A stretch of 64,000 nucleotides of DNA from Diphasiastrum complanatum (GCA_029204225.1 CM055101.1:38049374-38113373); one strand, 5' to 3'. Positions 37,621 to 49,019 are shown, counted from the first letter of the stretch. Notes: generated by a model not told the origin, from the sequence alone. Numbers and translations: made by a program.

Positions 37621-38431
37621 GCTTTTCCAGGGCAAAAACCGCACTTGACTTTTTGCCCTTCTTTGACCCATTTATTTCGGTGGTTTAGATGTCTAAATTA
37701 GCAACGATGTGGGCCCTTCTGCAAGCCCTCACATAGTTCTTTGGGCAGTGATAGATGGCCTGTCAATCGGAGGTTGGAAACTTATTATGGACAGGGTGTT
37801 TCTCAGGCAAAAATTAAGGGCTTGACAAGGCCCACAAATAGGGTTCCGGGCCCATCCTTCTGATAACATGACGAGGTGGGACATGTGCCACTTCGGCATG
37901 ACTCGTGGATGCCCGTTGAGTGTGTCTGCTACTTCAGTCCGGGGCTAGGAGTCTCGTGATCCCAAACATGGGCTCTTCCCAGGCGAAAATTGCACTTGAC
38001 TTTTTGCCCTGCTTTGACCCATTCCATTCTATGGTTCTGATGCCGGTTTGGTAATGACGCTTGCCCTTCTACAAGCCCTCGCATAGTTCTTTGGGCAGTG
38101 ATAGAAGGCCCGTCAATCGGAGGTCAGAAACTTATTACGGACAAGGTGTTTCTCATGCAGAAATTAAGGGCTTGACAAGGCCCACAAATAGGGTTTTCGG
38201 GCCCATCGTTCTGATAACATGATGGGGTAGGATGTGTGGCACCTCGGCATGACTAGTGGGTGCCCATTGAGTGTGTCTACTACTTCAGTCTGGGGCCAGG
38301 AGTCCCGTGGGCCCAAACAGGGGCAATTCCGAGGCAAAAACTGCACTTGACTTTCTGCCCTGCTTTGACCCATTCCATTTGGTGGTCCTGATGTTGGTCT
38401 GGTGGGACGCATGCCCTTCTACAATCCCTCA
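37621..38431. repeat. 351-bp tandem repeat, about 2.3 units
   Basis: The phrase GCACTTGACTTT begins at 37641, 37992 and 38343, exactly 351 bp apart. The units share long stretches such as GGCTTGACAAGGCCCACAAA and CATAGTTCTTTGGGCAGTGA. The region is clearly more GC-rich than its surroundings. The array stops within the third unit at the copia relic. Confidence 0.95.
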
Positions 38432-38969
38432 CTGGAATAGAACACGGGATCTTTCGTCAGGTGTATTGCAGAGGTGTTGTTCATCTGCAAGACCAGGGGC
38501 TCGTTCCTTGTTTTGCCCAATTCGTCCAAGAACTGTCTTAGCCAGATTATTTCGTTGGCCATCTTTGCTGCTGCAACATATTCTGCTTTGTAGGATGATT
38601 GGGCTACAAGGGTCTGCTTCTTGCTGACCCAGAAAACTACTATCTCCCTCATAGTCCCTTTCAATTTGTAAGCCTAGGTAACACCTGGCTTCTCCCAGAT
38701 CCACTATCTCAAAATGTTTCGAGATGTTTGCCTTTACTTCAGCAATTAGCTGCTCACTCCTACAAAGTATCATAGTCTCGTCCACATATACAGCCATTAT
38801 GATGATCTGCCCATCTGTAACTCTGACATATACATTAGCATCAAAGGCTTGAATCCTAATGATTTCAGGGCTTGATCTTTCTTCTTGTACCATTGTCGGG
38901 CTGATTGTTTCAGACCGTAGATACCTTTGTGCATTCTGCATGCATAATCAGGAAGTGAATTTGAGACTA
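38432..38969 (-). pseudogene. Copia family C1 (copy 3): RT C-terminal part and RNase H
   Basis: On the minus strand RMHKGIYGLKQSARQWYKK is followed by the catalytic-box segment MAVYVDETMIL (YVDD with the second aspartate replaced by glutamate), then DLGEARCYLGLQIERDYEGD. The reading then jumps to RNase H SKKQTLVAQSSYKAEYVAA and WLRQFLDELG. A deletion and frameshift lie between RT and RNase H. The end is cut by the 351-bp tandem repeat. Confidence 0.85.
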
Positions 38970-39670
38970 GGCCAATAGTCAACGATGATCCTGTCAGCTA
39001 TGAAGTTCTGAAGAGACAGTACTATGACCTGCCGCCAATGACAAAGGGAGTAGAGGGCGAACATGAAAACGAAGATTTTTAAGTCGTCTCCCATTCGAAC
39101 GACGAATCTGATGAAGAAAGATTCGAGAGGCAACCTGTCATCGCATTCTTGTAAACCAAGATGGTTCCAGACCAAGCAGAGCAGACAAAGGCAAATGCAT
39201 AGCTGTCCCAGGAGGATATCCCAGATGGTCGACAAGACCATGAAGAGCACCAGCAAGATATGTGCCAGGCAGCTCAGCTTCCACATCAGAAGAGTTCTGC
39301 GGATTCAGTGGCAAACCACACACTTTCAAGGAAGCGATTGAAAGTCCAAAAAAGGACAAATGGATCCAAGCCATGAATGAAGAGGTGGAGTCCATGAGGA
39401 AGAACCAGGTATAGACGTTGGAGCCATTACCACATAAGTGCAAGATTGTCAAATGCAAATGGATTTTCAAGCTCAAATAGCAAAAGGTTTCTCTCAGAGA
39501 TATGGTATTGACTACTCTGAAACCTTCTCTCTTGTTGTCAAACATTCATCCCTACGTTTGTTATTTGCATATGCAGCAGCTTATGACCTCAGGATCCACA
39601 TTGTGGACGAGAAGACAGCCTTCTTGCATGGCGAACTAGACGAAGAGGTCTATATGGATCAACCCCCTAG
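38970..39670 (+). pseudogene. Inverted internal segment of copia C1: linker and RT N-terminus
   Basis: This segment reads on the plus strand although the rest of the element reads on the minus strand. It holds the integrase-RT linker (DPVSYEVLK...), DKWIQAMNEEVESMRKNQ, then KGFSQRYGIDYSETFS, IHIVDEKTAFLHGELDEE and VYMDQPP. The missing halves of the same reading lie on either side on the minus strand: integrase ends at about 39671, and RT resumes at about 38969 just after the QPP position. CTAGG occurs at both breakpoints (38967-38971 and 39667-39671). Confidence 0.85.
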
Positions 39671-40343
39671 GACTCTCATCGAATCTGACATCCCTCACTG
39701 TTTTCACAGTGTTCGTGTCTGGCATGTAGACTCTGTAGCATGACAAATTGTTGTCATAACCTACCAGAAATCTCTGCTCGGCTTTCTCATCAAGCTTCTT
39801 TTGAAGCTTATCAGGAATATGTGCATAAGCTGCACAACCAAAGATTCTAATGTGAGACAGATTGGGCTTTCTACCCCACCATAGCTCATGTGGTCTCATG
39901 TGAGGGACACCAGACTTGCCTGTTCTGTTTTGGATGTATGCGGTTGTAGCTACTACTTCAGCCCACAATGCCCTTGGAGCCTTCGAGTAGGCCATCATGC
40001 ATCTGGATGCTTCCATCAGGGTCCTATTCTTTCGTTCAGCAACACCATTGTGCTGCGGTGTGTAGGCTGTAGTTCTTCTGTGAATGATGCCATGATCATT
40101 GCAGAAGTCAGTGAAGCGATTCGAGATGTATTTGCCACCTCGATCTGTTCTAATCTGCTTCACTTTGTTGCCTATACATCTCTCAGTCCAATTCACATAT
40201 TCTGTGAATTTATCAAGTGCTTCAGATTTATTCTGAATAAAATATACGCTGGCAAATTTGCTATAATCATCAATGAAGGCTATATAATATTTTGAACCTC
40301 CTACTGAGATCACGTTGAATGGTCCAAAGATGTCAGGATGCAC
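39671..40343 (-). pseudogene. Copia C1 integrase domain
   Basis: One open minus-strand frame covers the integrase core. The first catalytic aspartate is in MHPDIFGPF, the second in IRTDRGGKYIS and the glutamate in NGVAERKNRTLM. It continues to the C-terminal VGYDNNLSCYRVY and VRDVRFDE. The core is unusually well preserved compared with other relics here. It is nevertheless part of a dead element: protease and pre-integrase are deleted on one side (about 40344-40380) and the inversion interrupts the other. Confidence 0.85.
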
Positions 40344-40379
40344 TAGTTCTAGAATCTTAGTCGTTCTGTAGAAAAACCA

Positions 40380-40968
40380 TCTTTCTGATCAAGATGTTCT
40401 CTGGCCTCGACTTCCTCTCGAATCTTGACAATCGTCTTTTTGAGGTTCATGGCGGGATTTTTTGCGAGCAGAGTTCTTGTGATTTGGGTAATACTCTCAA
40501 TAGGTATGTGAGCTGCTTCTTAGCTGACACAACGTTCTCTACTCCAAAGTTATGTAGTGACAGAAACAGATCCTTCATCTTTCTTACGAAAGAAGTGAGG
40601 TCTTTTCCATCCCACCGCAAATTCGTCAGTTGATCTTCCAGCATCATGATTTGACTTCTTAATTTTGTCTGAAATCTGGTGAGTAATGCATCCCACATCT
40701 CCTTAGCTTTGGAGAGTGTAGCCAGGTCAAGTATGAGACTATCTCCAATGGAAGATGATAGCAAGGCTACTGCCTTGTCGTTTTTCTCCCTCCATTCGCG
40801 TAGCTCCTTGCTTGTTGTCGTAGGCATTTCTTCTATGCCATCCACCCCGAGGAATAGTCCTTCACCCTTGAGTATTAGTGATGTCTTAACTTTCCAGGCT
40901 AGAAAGTTAGATCCTGAAGAATCAAGTATTGTGCAGATCTTTCTCTGCATGTTGTTGATTGAAGCCAT
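40380..40968 (-). pseudogene. Copia C1 gag
   Basis: Minus-strand ATG at 40968 (MASINNMQRKICTILDSSGS) leads into an open gag frame with NFLAWKVKTSLILKGEGL, SKELREWREKNDKAV, KAKEMWDALLTRFQ and KQLTYLLRVLPKS. This is the DUF4219/UBN2-type gag of copia elements. It breaks by frameshift near 40490, and the zinc knuckles, protease and pre-integrase are deleted before the integrase at 40343. It is the best copy of the three gag relics of this family. Confidence 0.88.
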
Positions 40969-41070
40969 TGCTTCTTGGAGTCTGTTCCCTTGTTGATGAT
41001 TGTTTGTTTGAATGCTTGGCCTCCTGGATCTGCTAGCTTCTTGGCTATGTCAGAATATGACAGGATGATT

Positions 41071-41083
41071 GGCTCTGATACCA
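41071..41083 (-). other. Primer binding site of copia C1, tRNA-Met type
   Basis: Plus-strand GGCTCTGATACCA, complement of the initiator tRNA-Met priming site, one base inside the LTR edge at 41085. Confidence 0.92.
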
Positions 41084-41084
41084 C

Positions 41085-42145
41085 TGATATGAATCAAGAT
41101 CGTAGTCGCGAAGCTTTCGCGAAGGAACCACGACTCTCTTGCCCTCGGATGGAGTTCAGATGTGATCGCTGGACATTGCCAATTGAATCACTCCTACAGT
41201 CCTCCAGAGTGTAGTCAGGCATTGCTGATCTACGTTTCTAAAAAATAATGCAGCATTCAACATAGGTTCAACCAAGGTGCAAAATTCAAATGAACAAGGA
41301 AACTTAGACACACGAATAAACAGCAGACGCATTAGCATTCGAGATCAGACACAACAAGAAAATCATCTATATTGATTTCTCTCTGATTTCTTCAAGCACT
41401 GCATGCAAATTCACGCAGTGCGGTGGCGTGGGAGAAATGCAGTTCTCTCAGGAGCAACTGTCTCGCTTTACTAGCGGAGAGTTGGATCTACAGATCTTTG
41501 ACAAAATTGTCTTTGCACGCAAGCAGACATGTATTTTGTATTTCGTCTTGATTGCTTACTAGCATCAGACTACTACATTACATTGTATGTATACTCTGTT
41601 GATCTATATGTCAAGTATCATCCAATAAGTATAGTCGCTCTATGTAGATCTAAGATTAGAGTAATTAAGCATCTACAACTAATCAGGGAAATACAAGAGT
41701 GGCAGATTAGCCACAACCTAAAATGCATTTGCTGATGTCATGCCATCAGATCAGATATTTGTACTTCTGGGTACTTGCATGATCTCGCTAGTACTCTTTG
41801 GAGCGTGGAGGGCAGGTGAAGGTTTTGTTTTGTTCGTCTGCCTTCTCTCGTACTAGACCGCAAAAAATTCTCGTGCTGGACTGCAAAAGATTCTCGTTCA
41901 TAAATCTTTTGTGTTCGCAAACCGTTCGTCTTCATCTACTTCGACTTTCGAGTTCACGAACCGTTTGTCTTCGTTTTCTTTGACTTTCGAGTTCGTGAAC
42001 CGTTCGTCTTCGTTTCCTTTGACTTTCAAGTTTGCGAAACTTTTCGTGCTTCGTGTCTCCTAACTTTCGTGTTCGCAAACATTTTCGTCAGGCTGAGGGT
42101 TGAAAACTAGCAAGGCTTTGTAGTTAGAAACATTTCGTTTTTTCA
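41085..42145 (-). repeat. Copia C1 5' LTR, 1061 bp
   Basis: It is bounded by TGATATG next to the PBS and by TTTTTTCA at 42145. It shares segments with LTR pieces at 935-1065, 9836-10224 and 20047-20515. It holds a 39-bp tandem repeat (below). No 3' partner remains because the element is cut at 38431. Confidence 0.85.
41913..42081. repeat. 39-bp tandem repeat inside the C1 LTR
   Basis: Units beginning GTTCGCAAACC or GTTCRYGAACC start at 41913, 41952, 41991, 42030 and 42071 (spacing 39, 39, 39, 41). Each carries GTTCGTCTTCGTTT-like and GACTTTCGA sequence. It lies in the upstream (U3) half as read on the minus strand, so it could act as a promoter repeat; that is inference. Confidence 0.9.
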
Positions 42146-43243
42146 CTATCAACTCAAATAGTCAACTCGAACATTTAGAGGCTCAATAGTACCTTCATTA
42201 CGTCCGGACATAATTTCTAACAGAATAAGATACTATCTGAAGGCAAATGCCAACAACACGTAGTGTCTTAATCCTATTTATAAAGTACAGACTAAGTATT
42301 CTTTTAATTAGTTAGCCATGTGCATATATCTAGAAACTTACTAGTTGCTCGGTTAGCTCAATAATCTATTTAGTCGATCAATCGAACATCTAGAGCGCAA
42401 TTGTTTTGTTCTTTTTCTATGTTATCATAGAGTATTATTTTAGGAAGAATGCGACTCTGACTGCATTTAGATTGTATGTATTCACGACTGAATAATCAAT
42501 GTTTCAGTAATCTAGGTTGTGCATACTATGTTTGAATGCTCATTTTATTCCTGTTCAGATCGACTCTTGCTTGTAGATAAATTTATTTGTAGATTAAATT
42601 ATTTTCTGTGACTGTTGGTTTGTGCTAATTATGGCACTCTAATTTATGCACCTAATACACTTTTGAAAAAGCTAAACTTAAATCGACCTACTTATGTCAT
42701 TAGATTCACAAAATTCTTGCATTCTTTTGGAGATATACTCTCCATCATTATCACATATTAATACTTTGATTAGATAGTATTAAGTTGATTCTCCCCTAGT
42801 GCTTTCAACTTCACAAATGATTCAAATACCATACTTTTCATAGACAAGAGGTAGACCCTGTTGAGAATCGTGTTGGGGCTGGGATGATGGAGCTTTGAAG
42901 TCATTAGAATTGATGGTGTCAATTATGTAGGCAAACACAAAGTAGGTTCTGTGACTGATATTGCGGAAGCAAAAAGAGCAGACAATTTAAACAAAACAAT
43001 AAGAACAATCAAACAGGATAATTAAGAAAGCATTGCATACATATTGACAACATTCTAAACATGATAAGATGATGATTAAATTTAGAAAGGATCTAAAAAA
43101 TATAGAAATCAATCGATGATGGAGCACAAGACAATTGCGGGCAAACCATGTGCTCAAAACTATTTTAATTTTGTAGTAATTGTGAGCTTATTTTGACTCT
43201 CAGTTTGAAAACAAAAATCACTACATGAAAGCATCTATAGTGA
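42146..43243. other. Unassigned AT-rich stretch
   Basis: No convincing gene. Around 42650-42850 some copia-integrase-like words may occur, but no run was long enough to call. No LTR boundary was found. Confidence 0.4.
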
Positions 43244-43510
43244 CTATCTTACAAGATCATCATCATCTATAATGTTCGTTTGTGCAGATATTGTGCCGTC
43301 TGATGTAGAGCTTGGTTGTATTAGTGGACGACCGTCTTTGACAAAGAATATAAATCTAGATGTGGTTTTATGAGTATCTATATCTCCTCCCCAGCTTGCA
43401 TCTGAATATCCAATGAGTTGGTGGAGTTTGTCGTTTTCCATAACAAATGCACAGGACTTTTGTGGCCCAAATGTATCTCATGACTCGAATTAAACCCTTC
43501 CAATGGATCA
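43244..43510 (-). pseudogene. Copia RNase H fragment
   Basis: Minus-strand HQLIGYSDASWGGDIDTHKT and SRFIFF are the RNase H start with its first catalytic aspartate. Upstream, in another frame, HWK followed by RVMRYIWATK is a worn copy of the motif that normally precedes it. It ends at 43244 and nothing else of the element is adjacent. Confidence 0.8.
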
Positions 43511-43663
43511 TGCCAAGATTTTCCATAATCTGGCTTAGTGAGCTAATTGCAAAAGTGTTGGAACTACTCCCACACTCTCACCAAAAACTAAGTGTCAAAT
43601 GCAAGCTTTTTCATTCTAATATAGTGGCTCGAGATCCAAGATGGATGGAAAAATAGCTCAAAG

Positions 43664-43740
43664 ATTGGGACATTCTCAAACCACCTGTTACAATGATTGG
43701 ACCATTCTCAAATCACCTCTTACAATTATTGGACCATTAT
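43664..43740 (+). repeat. 32-bp tandem duplication in an integrase relic
   Basis: ATTGG(G)ACCATTCTCAAA-type units start at 43664, 43696 and 43728 (partial), 32 bp apart. Because 32 is not a multiple of three, the duplication itself shifts the frame. Confidence 0.85.
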
Positions 43741-44490
43741 TGATGGTGTTAGTAGATTTTGTTGGGTGTATCTACTAAAGAGCAAAGATGAGGTGTTTGA
43801 TGTCTTTATCAAATTCAAGATTGCAAAGGCTTACAAAATTTTTATTCCTTCAACTAAGGTAGTGGTCATTGGAAGAGATGTCATTTTTTTATGAGGGAAA
43901 CTTTCCAAAAGTTTCTTCAAGTGGTGGTGTGGACATTGGATCTAATATTCTTGATGTTGATGACATTGATGTTACTATGGATGTTGATGTTGAAGAGCCT
44001 ACTTCAAATCAAAAGCCAAGGAGGACATCAAGGAAAAGGCAACATCCTTTGAGGCTCACTTATGATGAAGCAAGCAAGTTGTTGGTGGTACAAACTATGC
44101 CTTCCTAACATCTTTTGATGAACCTACATTTGTAGATGAATCAAGACAAAAAGAGGCCTGGATCCAAGCAATGGATCTTGAGTATTAAGCTCTTATGAAG
44201 AATGACACATGGAGGTTGGTGGAACTTCCAAAGGACAAGAAGGCTATTGTATGCAAGCGGATCTTCAAACTAAAGACAAAAAAAGATGGATCAATCAACC
44301 GGTACAAAGCAAGGTTGGTGGAAAAAGCATATGCTCAAGAGTATGGAATTGACTATTATGAGACCGTTGCACCCGTGGCAAAGATGGTAAGCATTTGGGT
44401 CATCATATCTCTTACAACACTTTTTGGATGGGATCTATGGCAATTGGATATCACAAATGCATTCTTGAATGGTGATCTTGAGGAGGAGTA
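43690..44490 (+). pseudogene. Copia integrase and RT N-terminal relic
   Basis: FCWVYLLKSKDEVFDVFIKFK is the integrase core just after its first aspartate. It is then joined by a deletion to a C-terminal segment ending VVVIGRDVIF. An acidic linker with RRTSRKRQHP leads to RT: MKNDTWRLVELPKDKKAI, FKLKTKKDGSINRYKARLV, EYGIDYYETVAPVAKM and LDITNAFLNGDLEEE. The frame stops at TAG (44489-44491), exactly where an LTR-like region begins, so RT is truncated before YVDD. Confidence 0.85.
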
Positions 44491-44491
44491 G

Positions 44492-45084
44492 ATACTAGTC
44501 AACAAATCAAGATCTAGCTTAGCAATTTGATAGATAACAAGTAGTGACAATCAAAGCATTGATCAAAACTTGATCCCAAGTTCACACATGTGAACAACAT
44601 ATTGATGTACGGCCTGTAGATAGTATTTGATGTGTGCCAAAGGTTGGTTTCATTAGGATCAATCAAAATCTTCATACATAGAGAGAAAATCCAAGTATTC
44701 TCTTAGAGCTCCAAAATCATTCTATCTTCTCACTATGGAGAGATGAAGCTACATAGTAAAAGTGTCTCCTTTGCTATACTTAGTGAAATCCAGCATGTAA
44801 TAAGGAAGTTAACTTAGCTTTCTTGACACAATGTGTAACCTAAGTCTATTTCCTAGAGTTATGCCAAGTAAAGTTGGTCAAAATGTCACCACAATTTTAG
44901 GTGTAGATCCTATAATCTAGGAATCACTACCAAATGGACTTGATCAACTCTCTAAATTCGACCTAGCCTTTATTTGGAGTGGGTTGCCATGTGGCATCTT
45001 AGCCTTACATGTGTGGAACCCAATTATACACAATATTTACAATGTTCTACTTGGCTAGATTTGCCAAATTAGGCTATTTTCACA
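44492..45084 (-). repeat. Copia 3' LTR, minus orientation
   Basis: On the minus strand a purine tract (TTTGAGGAG, plus 45085-45093) is followed by TGTGAAAATAGCC at 45084. The same TGTGAAAAT start is seen at 47982 and 50743. It contains TTCACACATGTGAA (44581-44594). The left edge near 44492 abuts the truncated RT. Confidence 0.6.
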
Positions 45085-45093
45085 CTCCTCAAA

Positions 45094-45577
45094 TCTAGCC
45101 TTGGAAACAATAATGTATCTATATACAATTCTAAGACATGATCTTAATATCAGAAATAAATCATATTCAGGTTTAGAAGATGACTAATCATCCCCCAAAG
45201 ATGATGACATGATCTATCACCATATCCAAGATAGAGCTTCTTTGATCTTGATCTCCTCCAAGATGAATTGAAGAGTCTTGATTCTTCCTTGCACCTGTGC
45301 ACTTGATTTTTTCCATGCTGAGTGAAGATGCATGAACTTGAAACTTGCTCCTCCTTGATCTTGATGGTTCCCTTTGAAGGAAATCTGATGTCTCCATGTC
45401 TTGTGAAAATCACATTGATCAAGATCACAAAACATGTACTTGTTGCTACTATTACCAAGATTTATCATGCTAGAATGAATAGTCCACAAACCATCAAAAG
45501 TAACCATGATTTTCCTAATCTTGTAATTACAAGTGATCTTGAACTTCATATGAATGAACCTCGACATCATATTCTCC
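45094..45577. other. Stretch left of block B
   Basis: Rich in GATCTTGAT- and GATCAAGAT-like phrases. Overlapping minus frames (for example 45217-45579) show no motif. Weak similarity to 31620-31916 suggests the duplication once extended further left. Confidence 0.35.
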
Positions 45578-47093
45578 AAAGATAATACATATATGCGAAA
45601 GCATCACATCTTGACATTTTTATAAATATCCTATTATTCCATTCAATCGTATAAACAAAATATGATATGATATTTGTTATTAGGTCCTATACTCAAGCGT
45701 CCTTAGACTTCAATGGTGAGTGGACATTTTAGGATTTCCACCCAATATGAAAGAAAAGATATAGTTTAGGAAAAATGTACAACAAGACAAACTTAACTTT
45801 TTCATTGGACAATACTCTAGCATGGGATACATGTGTGAGAATGTTTGCATCACATCATTGGCCTGGAGTAGAACTGCACATGTTGTGTCCAAAATGAAGA
45901 AACATACTAGAATTGGAGACAAGTCTACAAACTTCTAGGCACTACCAAAGAATAATTGTTCAATTGGAAGCACATTGTTTAAGGGGACAAAACTCACTTT
46001 GCTCTTTTCAAGAAAAAGAAACAACTATTGGCATACTCTAAGTACTACTTCAAATTTCACAATATGGAAGCCATCAATCAATTCTCAGAAACTGTATTTT
46101 CCTAGTGTTAATTCTATTCTTCATTGGGCTAGCTACAATTTTAACTTATAATGGCTAATGGTTGAGTTGCAATGGATATCAAATTGATATCGCTAGTTGA
46201 TGTCTGTTTGACTTCAATATTATCTAATAAAATATTGTGCTCTGATACATGTGGGCGAAACAATCTACTTTCTTCAGTTTTACTAGATTTATATCAAAGT
46301 GACTATACCTATGGTTTTCCTAGATGAGAACCTTTCTTTATTTGTAAATACTTCTAGCAACTATTACAAGAAAAAAGAAGACTTCCACCTTGCCTATTGA
46401 TTGTTTAGAAGACACCACACTATCTGCTTTGGGTTCATCGAACTTTATTACTTCGTCATGATGAGTATCGTGGGAACTCTCATAATGTGAGAACTGAGAG
46501 ACTTGCCCTTCTTCCCCTTTTTTTTTTCCTTGTTTTGTCTTTAATTGTTTGATAAGCTTGAACAATAGACTCGTTTTTAAATTAAGGCAATGATGGGTTT
46601 GCAACATCCATGAAAAAGGTGTATTTTGTCTATTTTATATATGGAAGTAATAATTTTATCAAATAACAGGATTTCATTGATGTTAACAAAAGGCTAATCA
46701 TAGATTACAATTATGTCACATATATATAGAGAGAGAAATAGAATAAAATATGACATGCTTATCAATGAAAACTCAAGTTTCTAGCTTGGAATGTGCCACA
46801 TTATACAGATTGTTTGTTGTGTGGGTTTGTGTGCAAGTGCTTGTGAGTGGGTGCATTTTTGGGCATTCATGCATGCATATGCAAAACCCTTATGTGAAGT
46901 CCATGATGAGTATAATGCTTATGAATACATGTAAATTATTCTAGAATCTTGGTGAGTCTTGGTATCATAGCTTTCTTTCTAGATTTGAGAGATGAGTCAA
47001 CACAAGAGAGATTAATATGACTACAATCTCTTATTCTACATATTCAATCACAAATATAAATGCAAATATACACACAAATATGAGTATATGTAA

Positions 47094-47127
<34 letters not shown>

Positions 47128-48708
47128 TTATTATATAAAAACTATTTCTTTATGTAGAAAACGTAATCATGCAATTTTTTGTTGCACGTCACAAATCGTG
47201 CATATGTAATCATATGATTGAGCGCACTCCTTTATGTACTTATGTAGTGGAAGTACAAAATATCTTATTATTTTGAAACATGCTAACATAGTTTAATTAC
47301 TTTGACTTTCTCTTACATAAGCTAAATAAAGTGCAAATTATTTGGCAACATGTAAACACATCTTCTTCTTCTATTTTGCGTTGTTCAAAACCCCAAGGCC
47401 TTATGTGGTATAATTCCTTGCAGATGGCTCGGGCATTTAGCGCATACTTGACTACACAGCCGAAAAAAGTTTCAGAAAAAATCACTATACATGTCGGGTA
47501 AAACATCTAGGTAGAAGGGGCATTTTAGGCCCCTTTAGGTTGTGCCATTGGGCAAGGGCTCTCATCCCCTCATGCTCCCAATTGGGGATTTTATCTTACA
47601 TAAAGGATATCTATATCTAATAGAAATTCTTTATTAAATATACATTTAAAATTTAGCATAGATCGTATTGTAAACAATGATGTTGAGATTGAACATTTCA
47701 TCTTAATAGCGAAAAAAAACTTAAGATATTCAAAATAGATTGTGATTAGATGAAACTAATTATGATTAGATGACCGTATACTTTCTTTGCACTTGGCTTC
47801 AAGATGATTTAGCTAGGCGTACCTCCATATTGGCTTCAAAAACTTTATCATTGACCATATTAATTTAGATTCTTGTAAGGAAAGATCTTATTATTCCCCA
47901 TAAAAATTTTGGACAAAAAACTTGTAATGAAAGATTTGCATGATGTTTCTATCATTATTGGTACATCAATGAACAGTACCATGTGAAAATTGTCAACATT
48001 TCCTAGCTAGTTTGAGGCCTAAATTGGCAATTTTTGTACATAGTTTTGGTACTGGAGTTTCACACGTGTGAACTAGGCCTAAAGTTTTTTATTTACTGTA
48101 TTTTTTCAGTATGAAGAAGTGTCAAACTTCAGACCCTTTTAAATGAGACCATTTTGATGTATTTTGGTCATGTATGTCATTTTTAGCTATTTTTCCTATA
48201 TAGGGAATATTTAGGGTCAAGTATCTTTTAGAAAGAGGAGAGAGAGTCATCTTTCTCATCCATAAATAGTAGAAAATGCGTTGGAGAAACTTATTGTATT
48301 GTTGAGAGAGATCAATAGATCATTGTCACAGTTTCTTCCTCCATTGAGAGCATTGCTTTGTGTATTGTCTTCAAGCTTTTGTGTATGATCTTAAGAGGTT
48401 TCCAAAAGTGGTAGGCTGTTGTTGTAGGGCCGGTATGCTATTGTTTTTGGCTGCCATCAGTACCTTTTGTTAGTTTCTTTTGTCTCTTGAATGCTTTGTC
48501 AAGTTCATGTGTATCAAAGGTGCATTAGGGTGCTTTGCCATTTCTAGCTTTTGTAGCTTGTTGTGCAAAGATCTTAGCTAAGTATTTTGGGAGTTTGGAT
48601 CCATTCAAGATCCACTTTTTTCACATACCATATTGACAAGTATCAACCTTCAATGTTAATTGCTACCTTTCTTCCAACCAATTACTCTACAAAACCATAT
48701 GCATACAC
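45578..48708. repeat. Segmental duplication, block B
   Basis: It matches block A (31917-34965) over its whole length in the same orientation, with many single-base differences. It has a longer (CA)n array near 47095-47126, where block A has other sequence. It lacks 492 bp present in A, and carries a solo LTR (47982-48625). Minus frame 46338-46607 and plus frame 46750-46944 are not assigned functions. Confidence 0.9.
47982..48625 (+). mobile_element. Solo LTR, 644 bp, with 5-bp target duplication
   Basis: It starts TGTGAAAA and ends TTTTCACA, a perfect 8-bp terminal inverted repeat. It is flanked by TACCA at 47977-47981 and 48626-48630. Block A has the unoccupied site, TAGCA at 34883-34887, in an 18-bp aligned context. 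A TATA-like CCTATATAGGG lies near 48198. It holds the perfect palindrome TTCACACGTGTGAA (48059-48072). Such a solo LTR forms by recombination between the two LTRs of a full element. Confidence 0.93.
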
Positions 48709-48716
48709 ACATTATA

Positions 48717-48750
<34 letters not shown>

Positions 48751-48765
48751 GGGGGGGGGGGGGGG
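48717..48765. repeat. (TG)n followed by fifteen guanines
   Basis: A TG array (about 48718-48749) runs directly into an uninterrupted G15 (48751-48765). Runs like this often slip in sequencing and assembly, so the length is uncertain. Confidence 0.9.
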
Positions 48766-49019
48766 TCCTTCAAGAGAAATATCCAAGGTTTTGACTTGAT
48801 AATGGTTGTTAGATAAACTTTGAAAGGATTCTTTTCTTAATGACCGGCAAGTTGGAGTTGCTGAAAGTTTACAAAAAGCATATATCAAGTAAATTTTTTA
48901 TGATAAAGTTTTGAGTTGTTGCATGGTCATATTGTAGAATTGATAGCAAACCACGTGTTGTTCTCCACTCAATAATGGTGAACTAAGGACAAAGTTATTT
49001 CAACCAGAATACCATCACA

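Noticed and set aside
38271-38627. 118-residue plus-strand frame
   Set aside because: Crosses the junction of the 351-bp repeat and the minus-strand copia RNase H; antisense artefact.
39888-40295. 135-residue plus-strand frame
   Set aside because: Antisense to the well-preserved copia integrase.
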